Part shown: positions 12,330 through 22,640 of the stretch, one piece after another
How the letters are laid out: every line of letters starts with the position of its first letter
How positions within the stretch are numbered: position 1 is the first letter of the stretch
Assembly: GCA_029844215.1 (NCBI GenBank)
Contig: CM056740.1
Span: forward strand, 21,123,873-21,187,872
Direction: 5' to 3'
DNA length: 64,000 nucleotides
Source: Przewalskia tangutica
Taxonomy: Eukaryota > Streptophyta > Magnoliopsida > Solanales > Solanaceae
Made by a program: the position numbers and the translations under genes
The notes under the pieces: generated by a model
The model's input: only the letters and a program-made list of their open reading frames with translations
Databases searched by the model: none
What the model was told of the DNA's origin: nothing

Positions 12330-13606
12330 CCATAAGAACACCTACCGCCACGGCCATACCGAGGTGGGGGTGGCCTCCTCTGGCTAACACCCCTTCCTCT
12401 CCGAACCAATGAATCCGCAACTGACTTGGTAGGCTAAGTCGTCCCACCTGTATCCCTCCTACTAGGACATTCTCTCCCCACATGGCCCTGACGGCCGCTG
12501 GTAAAACAAGCACCAGTAAAAAGACGACATTCCCCGGGATGATGCCTACTACATAGTGAACACTGAGAGAAAACTGAATCTGGCTGGCTAGAACCTATAT
12601 AAATCATAACTGTAAACCCGGAGTTCGACCAACTCCTAAATACCCTGAACGCCCCGGTCTCGCGAGGACCACCTCAGATCGGGCGAGGCGCATAACCGCT
12701 TGTCGCTGAGAAGGTCCGCCTCGAAAGTTACCAAAGGACCCTGCTGTTCTGGCCCTCTTCTGCTGATCTTGGTTAATCCGTCGATCTCTACGTTCCTCAG
12801 TCTGCTGCGCGTAAGCATGTACACGGGCAATGTCCATGTCTGACTGAAGAGCTACTCTTGTACCACTCTCTGCTAGATAATCGTCATGTCCTGTGACATA
12901 TCGGTGCACTCTATCCTCCATGTCTGCCACTAACGCGGATATAACGAGCCAATAAGTCAAACTCTATATCAGATTCCCAACCGCCCGCCGCTTCTACCTC
13001 AACATCATAAACCTAATCGCGCGAGCTCTCTCATCTGCGAGGGCAAGAAGGTGTAAGAAATGCCTCTCGAGAACTCGTCCCAACCACCGAGGCGCATGCT
13101 TCCGGGATAGTTCCCGTGAATCAAACCGCCGATCGCAGCGATCACGCACCGATGCGAACCTAAGACCACCGATCGTGTCTCCAAGCCTTGATCATTCTCA
13201 TGATCCACAGAATCGTCGAATAAACTCCCCGAGGATCTTCCTCGCCTCCCGATCCATAGAACTCGGGTGGATCGCAACTCGAAGTCCCAAATCTCAACTA
13301 TCGGATCTAGGGTGAACTATCGGTACTACGAACCTCCGACTCGCTCATCCTCATTCCTACCACGGACTAGCTAGTAATCGCCATCTCCTTGTAACTCATG
13401 TCCTCTGTTCCTGGCCGTGGGACTAGAGGCTCAGGTATCGTGGTCTTAGTAGCTACTGCTCTAAAACTCTCCTGGGGCTAGCGGCGTCGCAGAACTCCCC
13501 GAATGGTTGTCTCGGATAATGACCCGGCCTGCCTCAGTAACCTCTCGTGTTCTACTCGCAGCTCCCTCGCCGCCGCCTCCCGGGCTGGTTGCCTTGCGTA
13601 GAGGCA
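12330..13606 (-). pseudogene. gag pseudogene of element D (core retained)
   Basis: Gag of a Ty3/gypsy element, start ATG at 13606-13604. Recognisable in order: an Ala/Arg-rich N-terminus; part of the retrotransposon-gag core with the WDEFSRG..YTFLPSQMR stretch (13005-13277); the following core end MEDRVHRYVTGHDDYLAES, then MDIARVHAYAQQTEERRDRR and KRARTAGSFGNFRGGPSQRQ (12604-12960); and a decayed zinc-finger region near 12500-12540. The frame is broken several times. It is closest to Gag of J and K. No pol follows; B interrupts the element on its 3' side. Confidence 0.75.
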
Positions 13607-13716
13607 TAACGGGTGAAAAGAATACGTCAGAGGGAGTCCAACTTATAACACAGCTCTAAGGCACGATCTCAGAGTGAGAAGAATGGAAACCAATCCTAAA
13701 TATACTGCAGCCTCCT

Positions 13717-13750
13717 GATTATAAGTGTGGTGCACAACTCACCGATAATC
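13717..13750 (-). other. Leader hairpin with GTGCAC loop (D)
   Basis: Outer arms GATTAT/ATAATC, inner arms GTGTG/CTCAC (one mismatch), loop GTGCACAA. It lies about 47 bases from the primer site. Confidence 0.7.
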
Positions 13751-13796
13751 AAAACTCTACTAGATACGGTCTGTAGACACTTTCCGAGGATTAACT

Positions 13797-13808
13797 GCTC
13801 TGATACCA
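13797..13808 (-). promoter_or_regulatory. Primer-binding site of D
   Basis: Sense TGGTATCAGAGC, complementary to the 3' end of initiator methionine tRNA, four bases from the end of the 5' LTR. Confidence 0.85.
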
Positions 13809-13812
13809 CTTT

Positions 13813-16800
13813 TGTCACGAACCGACCCCGGGCCCGTGACTGGTGCCTTACCCCGGGCACCCTAGTGATACAACATCAGAGAAAAATCAGCGGAAATAAA
13901 AGCTTACACATGAAACAAGATATACAATAATGAAATAAGAAAACAGGCTAACCAAAACGGTTACCTTTCTGAATATATAAATAAAACTTGAACCCGAACA
14001 GTTATATCCCTTTTACAAACTCTGCCCACAACAAGATTTCTGCACTTAAGAATGTTATAACAACGACGGGACAGGGCCTCGCCATACCCTGAATGTAAGT
14101 ACCTACAACAACAGGGGACCATACCAAAGATAAGCCTCCGGAGAAACGGAGCTTCCCAAAACGCTGAACTGTGATCCTATGAGCGAGGATCGACGACTGG
14201 TGTACCTCTACCTGCGGCATGAACGCAGCCCCACGAAGGAAGTCAGTACAACAGGTACCAAGTATGTGGCGAAGATATCAGAAATGAAATCATAATAGTC
14301 TATATAAAATGTAAGACATATATGATAACCAATTTACGATACACAATATGTAAGCAGTCATGTCATGTCAGGGACTCACGCCCTTAAAGTCACCACTCAA
14401 ATATAACCATGGGTCTCATGCCCACAATATCAATCATGCCCGTGGAATTCCTTCCTCACTGCCGGCAGTCCATGATATAAAAGCACCAAGGAATATATAT
14501 GAACACCAGGTCCCACCTGTGTCATAATAAAACCGTACGGGGTAAGTACGAAGGCATAGCCGACTACTAAAACCCACGATTAAAGCAATGCTATAAAACT
14601 GTATCACGAGGTCTTTCTAGACCGCGCCACATGATCGAAGCTAGCCACTCGCCCTCAGTATCAATGTGCGCGTCTAATCCTGGAACTTACCGCAGCTCCG
14701 CATAGGCCACCTAGGCCCGCATGAGGCATTCTCCGCATCGAGGGTAGCTACTCCTCGGCATCGTCACCGACTCTCGTAGTCCGCATGGCCACATAGACCG
14801 CATGAGGTATTCCCGCACACTAACCGAACTCTGAGCTCGCATAGGTCCTGGACCCGCATGAGGCATCCTCGTGACGGGGCTTTAACCCCGTATAACATGT
14901 CAAGAGTGAGTGGTACAATACTAACATAACGCTTATCGTTAAACAACATAAGCACAACAAGGAAACCCCTTTACACAAACATCACAAGACACTAACACAC
15001 GTAGCATCCTAACATGTCTACTTATCAAACCATCTTACTACACTTTCCAATCAATACAAGACTTTCATAAACAAATAAGTAAACCGCTCTTCTATCTTCC
15101 TTAAGTCGTTATACCTAACTTCCCATAAAGCTAGTATAACACTTAAGCTTTTAAAACCAAGTATTTCTTTTCTTTCAAAAATGGTTAATAACTCTTTTGA
15201 AATACTTCAAGATTCTTATTATTTAAAACTCAAGTCAAAAGACATCAAAGTAAAACCAAAATGATTTCCATACCTTCTTTTAAAACAAAGGCACTTTTCC
15301 TTTAAAAGTCAAGTAGCAATATACTTTTTAAACCAAGTGTCTTACTCTTTTAAAAACAAGTAACCTATACCTTAAGTCAAGTTACTTCTCCTTTCCCAAA
15401 ATCAAGTTGTTTATAAGTCAAGTTATCATTTTAAATCCAATGATAAAACCATTCTTATTTTCGAAATCAAGATAACTTTATTCTTTAAAAGACCACACAC
15501 CCATTACTCATGGTGAGGTTATACAACTTTTTAACCTAATTCAAGTCCTTAATATTTCATAACAAGTCACTTAACTTTGAAATCAAGTCAAGGACACAAA
15601 AGGAAAGTCAAATTCCTTTAAACACACGTGCGTCTACCGCACTAAATATATTTCACAAATATCATGCTAGAAAGGATAGGAAGAGGTTCACATACCTCGC
15701 GACGATTATCGACAATTAGCAAAACGCTCCAAAGTACTCTAACCTTGCTCGCCTTTTCCACCCTTCAAGTAGAATACGCTACTCGTAGTACTTCAACCTA
15801 TAAAGGCCACAAAACGTCTATCAACCTCTAGATCTCTTCGTAGAATAATTCTAGATACAAGATTCCTTATTCTACGGAAAATTCGGCAGCACCTCCCCCC
15901 CGCAACCACATAAATCTCCTCCTCTAACGAGGCCTGCTACCAAGCCAACAATTCCAGGGGGGTTACACGTCTAACCGGACGTGTACAATTCTACTCCACA
16001 ATAATACTATAAGTCTACTGTAAATACAGTCCTATGTAAATACAACTCAATTCTTATCCATATTCATTCTACATATAGTATACTCAACTATACATTACTA
16101 CAACATGTAATATCCAATTACAATAGGGGGACAAAGATCATTACCTCGATAAGCCCAAAATTATCCAAGATATAAGTCGATCCTGAGCAACGTTTAGCTC
16201 CACCTCGACGCTCCAACCCGCTCCAAGCAACCCTTAGAAGTTTCCAAACAACTTCTCAACACTTCATCTAAGCTATGAAGATTTTTCTAGGCTTCATTTT
16301 TGACTATAGGAATAAAGTAGTATTTTTCCCTCTTAGTATTTGAAATAACTTTGGAAAACTACTAGGAATACTAGGCTAAGGTATTTGGGATTTATACAAC
16401 AATACTTGGAGTATTTCTACACAAAGTGGGGGGGTTGGACGAGAACTTCACAAGAGGGGGGGATAGTTTTTGCCTTGGAAAAGCTTTAAGTGTGGATGAA
16501 GAATAAGTCTTGCACAATGGGGTATTTAGAGGAAAATCAATGGCCAAGATCTAGGCACGTGTAAGGTGAGGATGGGTACATGTGTGGGTAGTTGGCCAAC
16601 CATTTGTTCACCACAAAAATGGGACAAGTGGCCACCACAAAAATGGGCCACTTGTCCACCTAAAAAACGTCCCACTTGTCCTTCTCCAATTCAGCCAACA
16701 TGGCCACACGGGGGTGACACGTGTCTCCCCCCTACTCGTCCAAAATATTTCATCTTCCGAAAATATCCGTAATGCCAAAAATCCGAAAATAAAGTGGGCC

Positions 16801-17044
16801 CTACAAAAGCCAGAATTTTCCTGGGCCCCACGTGACCAATTTCGAAATAAAATTTCATAATTCTCAAATATTCCAAAAAGTCCGAATACCAAATGGGAAT
16901 CCACCCCATTAACGAACCTTTTTCCTTCACAAAATCCGGAAACTTTTCCGTCGAAAAATCACATCTTTCTTCCTTTCCAAATTAAATGTCGTATTCTTGT
17001 ACGTACGTCCTTACATACATACTCTGGAACTACTGGGTGTAACA
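13813..17044 (-). repeat. 5' LTR of element D, about 3.23 kb
   Basis: Display strand begins TGTCACGAACC and ends GGGTGTAACA. It is of the same subtype as B in its U3 (GGGTGACACGTGTC near 16718; a weak TATA, TCTAAATACC, near 16530). A GC-rich degenerate array (CCGCATGAGG motifs, about 14640-14880) fills the usual slot. CATAAAG/GTTATAAC-type blocks occur near 15106-15150, and an AG|GTATGTG motif near 15690. The host copia sequence resumes at 17045; the right target-site copy would be AAGAA. Confidence 0.87.
14640..14880 (-). repeat. Degenerate tandem array in the D LTR slot
   Basis: Irregular repeats of a CCGCATGAGGCATTC / CCGCATAGG core. It resembles the arrays of A and H and lies about 830-1070 bp from the primer-site end. 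Confidence 0.6.
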
Positions 17045-17261
17045 AAGAAAATGCGGATATAGCATATGTTTGGATCTTGAACCATTATGACCTTAAAATG
17101 TTTTAGGTTCGTATTCTACCTTGGGGTCGTAGAAGTATGCAAAATAGTGGGAGCTAATTAAATAAAATGTCATGTTAAATTAGCATATAATAAATGTGTA
17201 TAATTAGGAGAATGAATTTTTATTGTATTTTCCTGTCTATCTATATCTTCAGATCTTCAGA
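17045..17261 (+). other. copia leader before gag
   Basis: An AT-rich stretch between the D insertion and the gag start. It has no primer site, so D landed in or near the 5' LTR/primer region or removed it from view. Nothing else is recognised. Confidence 0.5.
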
Positions 17262-18115
17262 ATGTCGAGCTTCTCGTTGAAAATGTTAATGGAATCCAAC
17301 AGATTGACCGGACCTAATTTTCTAGATTGGTTCAGGAATGTAAGAATCGTCCTGAGACAAGAAAATATTGAATATGTATTGGACCAGGTATTCCCTACAG
17401 TGCCTGCAGAAGACTCTGCTGAGTATGCCACTTTTGATAAGGTTGCTTACCAGAAACATTATGATGATGCCACTTCAGCTCAATGTTTGATGTTGTCTTC
17501 TATGTCACCTCCATTACAAAGACAGCATGAGCACATGGGGCCTAATGAAATGTTAGAACATTTAAAGAGTCTCTATGACTCTCAGTCTCAGACAATGGAG
17601 TATGAGCTGCTCATAGAACTTTTTAAATGTAAACTAAATTAAGGGGGTCATGTGTCTCCACATGTGTTGAAAATGATTGAGTTGATAGAAAGGTTGGCTT
17701 CGATCGATATAAAGTTTCACGACAGAGTTGCCTCCACCCTCATCCTGTATTCACTTCCACGTTTGTTCGAAAGTTTCATCATTAACTGCAATATGAATGG
17801 AACTAAGACGAAGTTGCTAGAGTTGCATAATATGCTGAAAACCTTTGAATCTTTGGTCTCCAAAAGCAAACCTATTCTCATGGTTGGCTCCTCTAGTCAT
17901 CCCAAACCGAAAGGTAAGGGACAACAGAAGAGGAAGGGCAAAGTTGTTGCTGCGCCAGCAACAATGAAGCCCAGATGAGGGGCGAAGATGAAGAAGAAGA
18001 AATCCCGACAACGGATGTGTGCATGAACTGTAACAGGAAGGGGCATTGGAGGAAGGACTGTACTGCTCCAGGAGAATGGATGGCACCTGGTGCACCATCC
18101 TCTAGTGGACAAGGT
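17262..18115 (+). pseudogene. copia gag pseudogene with zinc knuckle
   Basis: Gag, the particle-forming protein of Ty1/copia elements. The start ATG at 17262 opens MSSFSLKMLMESNRL, followed by the usual N-terminal TGPNF.DW motif and a UBN2-type Gag core. A stop at 17640 interrupts the frame, which resumes to 17978. Then a frameshift leads to the CCHC zinc knuckle at 18020-18061 (CMNCNRKGHWRKDC, spacing C-x2-C-x4-H-x4-C), which binds RNA. Basic stretches (PKGKGQQKRKGK) precede the knuckle. It is continuous with the protease but non-functional because of the stop and shift. Confidence 0.88.
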
Positions 18116-18275
18116 ATGTTTGTAATTAAAATTAATCTGTCTATAAATGATTCTCATTCCTGGATACTAGATACCTCTTGTGGCTCACACGTTTGTACAA
18201 ATGTGTGGGGTTTAACTAATAGCAGGAAGGTCGTACCCCGAGAGGTGGACCTGCACGTCGGAAACGGAGCACGAG
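18116..18275 (+). pseudogene. copia protease, first part, interrupted by element E
   Basis: The aspartic protease that would cut the copia polyprotein. The active-site region reads WILDTSCGSH (from 18161), where a D-T/S-G triplet is expected; the Gly is Ser, so the catalytic loop is altered. The reading continues through REVDLHVGNGARV and is broken at 18275 by E. It resumes after the duplicated ACGAG at 27743 with the protease end and NNCYYVLSLTRNIIS. Confidence 0.82.
18271..18275. repeat. Target-site duplication of element E, left copy (ACGAG)
   Basis: ACGAG at 18271-18275 equals 27738-27742. It directly abuts the TG and CA ends of the two LTRs. Confidence 0.95.
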
Positions 18276-18489
18276 TGTTATACCCCGTACTTCCAGAGTA
18301 TGTACGTAAGGACGTACGTAGAAAATTTGAAACTTGTAGTAGGCTTGGCCGATTTAATTTTGTGCACAACACCCGGTTAGAGTCGTTTTTAGGCGAAAAC
18401 TTTTCACACCTTTAGTTGGGGAATTTACGGCGATGTCAATTTTAATTTTTGCGGATTTTTCCGAGAGACGAAACGTGTTGGACCAACAA

Positions 18490-18511
18490 GAGGGCGCCAC
18501 TTGGCACCCTC
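18490..18511 (+). promoter_or_regulatory. U3 palindrome of element E
   Basis: GAGGGCGCCA and TGGCACCCTC arms around CT, a 10-bp near-perfect inverted repeat about 170 bp upstream of the TATA box. Equivalent palindromes with different centres occur in A (1266-1287), K and J. Confidence 0.6.
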
Positions 18512-18681
18512 TCATTGGTGGACTTCAAATCGTCCATTTGGACGAAATGGACAAGGTAAGGCACGTTTTTTGTGCCTTGACAAAGTCAAGGGTAGGTAGG
18601 ATATTTGTGTTTGGTAAATCCTAGCCCTACACTTGCCTAACACATGGATTGATCTTGGCCATTGGTTGGCCAAGGTCAGGC

Positions 18682-18689
18682 TATAAATA
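18682..18689 (+). promoter_or_regulatory. TATA box of element E 5' LTR
   Basis: TATAAATA, 406 bp into the LTR, with CCATTGGTTGGCC about 25 bp upstream. Transcripts would begin near 18713, so roughly 3 kb of the LTR is leader. Confidence 0.7.
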
Positions 18690-20699
18690 CCACCCTATGT
18701 TGAAGACTTTCTTCATCCTAAAATCTTCTAAGTGTTAAAATCCCTCCCTCTCCCTTCGTGGTTCTCGCCCAAAGCCTTCCTCCCCTCGTCGAGAGTTCCC
18801 CTAGTGGGGTAGGCCGAGGGGTATACACCCCCCCCTCCTTGGGGTGCTAGCCGTGGGGTACCCCCCCTAGCCTAGTTGTTTTTGTATAATACCCCCCCTC
18901 TTGGTAGAAATACTCTCAAAAGTATTGTTATAATGCCCAAATTACCTTAGCCGTATACCTTGTTGTATTCTAAGGTTATACTTATACGAAAAGCCCAGAA
19001 ATACTATTATACTTCCCTTCCGTCACAAAACCGAAACCCTAAGGAAAATCTCCATGGTTAGTTGGAGTAGTATGTAGAAGTTGGTTAGAACTTCTAAGGG
19101 TAGTTTGGAGCGGGTTGGAGCGCGCGGAGTTGGAGCTAAACGATTGCCCAGGATCGACTTTAACTAGGATAATTATGGGCTTATCGAGGTAATTATCTTG
19201 TCCCTCTATTGTAATTGGAAATTACATATTGTTAGAATATATAGTTGAAGTATACTATATATAGAACTGAACGTAGTTATCGGCAATGTCTTTTGACTTA
19301 AGCCTGAATAATACTTACGGCAATGTCTTGCGACTTAAGCCTGAATTTAAAAGAAGTATACTGAACTGTAATTACATAGGGCTGTATTACAGTAGACTTG
19401 TGTAGTAGTACCGTGGTGTAGAATTGTACCCGTTAGGGTTAGACATATAACCCCCCCTGGTTGGCTTGGTAGCCGGCCTCGGTAGAGGAGGAGATTTACG
19501 CTGTTGCGGGGGGGGGGAGGTGCTGCCGAATTTTCGGTAGAATGTTCTACGATGAGATCTAAATGTTAATAAGCGCCTGGTGGCCTTATAGGTTGAAGTA
19601 CTACGTGTGGTGCGATCTACGTGGCTTAAGGAGTAGCCGACAGTTGGAAGAACTTGGAGCGTTTTGCTATTAGTCGATACTCGTCGCGAGGTATGTGAAC
19701 CTCTTCCTATTTCTTCTAGCATGATATGTGTGAACTATGTAGTACGGTAGACGTACATGTGCTAAATGTATTTGATTGGTTTAAAACATAAAGTGTTATA
19801 ACAGCTTTATGGGAAGTTGGTTATAACAACTTTATGTTGGTAAGAAAATACTTGTGGTCTTTAAAAGGTAACTGATTTGAACTATAACTGGCTTGTTATG
19901 TGTTAGTAAAGAACTTGAAGTATTTCAAAAGATTTTTGAATCATTTTGAAAGAAGAAGTAATAATTGGTTTTTGCAAAACTTAAGAGTTATACTAGCTTT
20001 ATGGGAAGTTAGGTATAACGGCTTAAGAATGTTTTACTGATTTCGGAAATCAGAATGTGTATCGACAAACCACTGCAGCGTTAATAAAAGGAAATGTTTT
20101 GACTAGTTAAGTATTATTAAAACCAGTAGAAACTTTCATCTACATAGAAGCTAAGATGAGACAAAATGATATTTCCTAGATCATGGCTGCTGTAATAAGA
20201 TTGTTATAAACAAGAATATCCTACTCACATATAAGACTTATGTTTCTCAGATAGTTAAAAGAGAATTATATTCTTAACTGAATAAGACTATGAACTACGA
20301 AACCCTTCTAAAATAAGAAACTTGAACATTGGAAAAGAAGGTTGCTACTTGATTTTACAAAGAGAAGTAATTGATTTACTTTAAAAAGATAATCACTCTA
20401 TTTTCATATACTACAGGTATTGTGTGGTTTTTGTGAAGTAACGTATCTTTTAAAGAATTAATGTATGAAGTACTTTGGGGATAGGTACCCGAACTTGTTA
20501 GTAGAAAGTACCTTGTGTGAATAACTTGATTGTATTGGTTTGTGGTAGCCTCGTAATACTTTCTTGTTGATTTGATAAGTAAGCATGTTAGGATGCTACG
20601 TGTGTTAGTATCTTGTGATTATTGTGTAAGGGGGTCACTCTTGTTGTGCTTACGTTGTCAAACGTTAAGCCCGTTGTACTGTTATTGTATCACATACCC

Positions 20700-21060
20700 C
20701 CTTGACTTGTTATACCGAGGGCTTGCCACCCTTGATGCGGGTCTATACGGCCTATGCAGTCCTTGTGACTATGCGGAGTGCGGTAGCTCCAGGATTGATC
20801 ATTCCGGGTGTTTAGCCTGATGCGGGGGATTCCCTATGCGGTCTGTTGAGACTATGCGGTCTTTTGAGACTATGCGGGCTGCGGGAGCCTGGCGGATACC
20901 GAGGGTTGGCCGCCCGATGCGGGTATACCTCAGCGGATGCAGGACCATGATTCGAGGAATACCTCATGCGGTGCCGGGTGACCTATGCGGAGTTGCGAGT
21001 TCGAGGATAGACGCGCATTGATATTGGCGCGAGTGGCGCCCGATCATGTGGTGCGGTCTA
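20700..21060 (+). repeat. Degenerate tandem array in the E 5' LTR slot
   Basis: Irregular repeats of CTATGCGG / GATGCGGG. It lies about 660-1020 bp from the primer-site end and is repeated in the 3' LTR at about 26700-27070. Confidence 0.6.
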
Positions 21061-21723
21061 GAAAGACCTCGAGATACAGCCAGGTATTTTTGGCATGCTG
21101 GGTCTTAGTAGTCGGCTATGCCTTCGCATTTGACCCGCACGGTTTTATTGTGATAACTTTGAGGCGTGAGTCCACGACTTGACATGATTGCTTATTTATC
21201 AGTGAATCGTATTTTGGTTATCATACATGTCTCTCGCTTTATATAGACTACTATGATTTCATTTACGATTTATTTTCGCCACATACTTGGTACTGCATCG
21301 ACCTCCTTGGCCGGTGCGTTCATGCCGCAGTAAAGGTACACCGATCGTTGATCCTAGCTCGTGGTCACGATTTGACGTTTGGGAAGCTCCGCTTTCTTGG
21401 AGGCTTATCGATGGTATAGTCCGCCGTCGTAAGTGTTTACATTCGTGGGTTTGGCGGGCCCGCCCCGCCATTGTTGTCGTATCATTCTTAGAGGTCCGTA
21501 GTAATCTTGTGTGGCGGGGTTTGTAAAAAGGATTAAACTGTTCATGTTGAAAGAGTTGTTATTTATATATATACCGGCGTAACCGCTTTGGTTACTTTGT
21601 CGCTTATTTCACCGTCTTATTACACTGGTTTCATGTATTGTCTTTATGTTCACGATTACTCGATGTATGGCTACTGGGTGCCCGGTAAGGCACCACCACG
21701 GCCCGGTTCGGTCGTGACAAAAG

Positions 21724-21736
21724 TGGTATCGTGAGC
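21724..21736 (+). promoter_or_regulatory. Primer-binding site of E (altered)
   Basis: TGGTATCGTGAGC, initiator-Met type (TGGTATCAGAGC in D, H, J and K) with CAG replaced by CGTG. It starts 5 bases after the LTR. Confidence 0.75.
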
Positions 21737-21778
21737 GATTAATCCTGAAAGTGTCTACATCGTATCCGATGCAGTCTT

Positions 21779-21810
21779 GATTATCGGTGTTGTGCACCAC
21801 ACCAATAATC
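21779..21810 (+). other. Leader hairpin with GTGCAC loop (E)
   Basis: GATTAT/ATAATC outer arms and GGTGT/ACACC inner arms. The loop contains GTGCAC, 43 bases after the primer site. Confidence 0.7.
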
Positions 21811-21919
21811 GTGAGGCTATAGGATATTTAGGATTGGTTTCTATTCTTCTCACTCGAGATCGTGCCTTAGAGTCGTGTTGTAAGTTGGACCCTCTAACGT
21901 ATTTCTTTCCCTTACCGTT

Positions 21920-22640
21920 ATGCCTCCGCGTAGGGCAACCCGGGCCCAGGAGGGCAAGGCAGCCGAGGGAGCTGCGAGTAGAGTTCAGAGGGTTGCGAGG
22001 GCACAGGCCCAATCATTACTTAGGGTAATGCTTCATTCGGGGAGTTTTGCGACGTCACTAGCCCCAGCAGAGTTTAGCACGGCGGCGGCAGTTCCTACTG
22101 CGGCCATGACATTTGAACCTTCAGTTCCACGACCGGGAACAGAGAATTTAGATTGCAAAGAGGCGACCCTGTTACTAGCTATAGATTTGGCTACCAGAGA
22201 GTATACCGATGTACCGCGAGTCTTGAGGACTATCTAAAAGAGGGTTGTGCAAGAGTAATTCTTTAGTTGGGCTTGAGCATGGCCTGTGTACGGGCTTATG
22301 CGCAGCAGGCCGAGAAGCGTAGAGATCGACGGGTTAAACGAAGGACAGCAGAGGAGGGCCAGAGCAGCAAGGTCCTTTGGTAACTTTCGAGGCGAGTCGC
22401 CTCACCAGCAGATTTGATATGCACCTCCGCCAGTGCAGAGTGGTCTTCCACGGATATCAGGATGTTCGGAGTATGCAGGAGTTGGTCAGAACTCCAGGGC
22501 TTCCGGTTCACAGTGTGACAGACGTCATTCCGGGGAATGTCGTCTTTTAGTTGGTACTTGTTGTACCTACGACCGTCCGGGTCTGATGTCGATGGGGTGT
22601 CCTTGTAGGAGGACTTAGCCTTCAGGATCGGTGGGTAGTT
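21920..22640 (+). pseudogene. gag pseudogene of element E, core deleted
   Basis: The start ATG at 21920 opens MPPRRATRAQEGKAAEGA, the typical Ala/Arg-rich N-terminus, open to 22237. The next residues already resemble the end of the retrotransposon-gag core (V.R..ASLEDYLKEG, then RAYAQQAEKRRDRR). The roughly 130-residue core seen in J is therefore missing by an internal deletion. The zinc-finger region follows near 22510-22620 (QCDRRHSGECRLL, first motif damaged; second motif C.TYDRPG poorly kept). Frameshifts between the parts make it non-coding. The same deletion is seen in A and H. Confidence 0.78.

Larger units (their letters stand above)
18276..21719 (+). repeat. 5' LTR of element E
   Basis: TGTTATACCCC to GTCGTGACA. 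U3 has the palindrome at 18490-18511, a CCATTGGTTGGCC box and TATAAATA at 18682-18689. The transcribed part has C- and G-rich runs (18820-18900), the splice-donor-like GAG|GTATGT at 19688-19696, two copies of the GACTTAAGCCTGAA motif (19285-19350), the CATAAAG/GTTATAAC block (19786-19835), a second such block (about 19980-20030) and a GC-rich degenerate array (about 20700-21060). It differs from the 3' LTR mostly at homopolymers and CAG/CTG triplets. Confidence 0.93.

Noticed and set aside
20572..21182. Chain of short open frames with Cys- and Leu-rich products in the E 5' LTR
   Set aside because: They overlap the degenerate array in the LTR leader and change in the 3' LTR copy. No domain was recognised.
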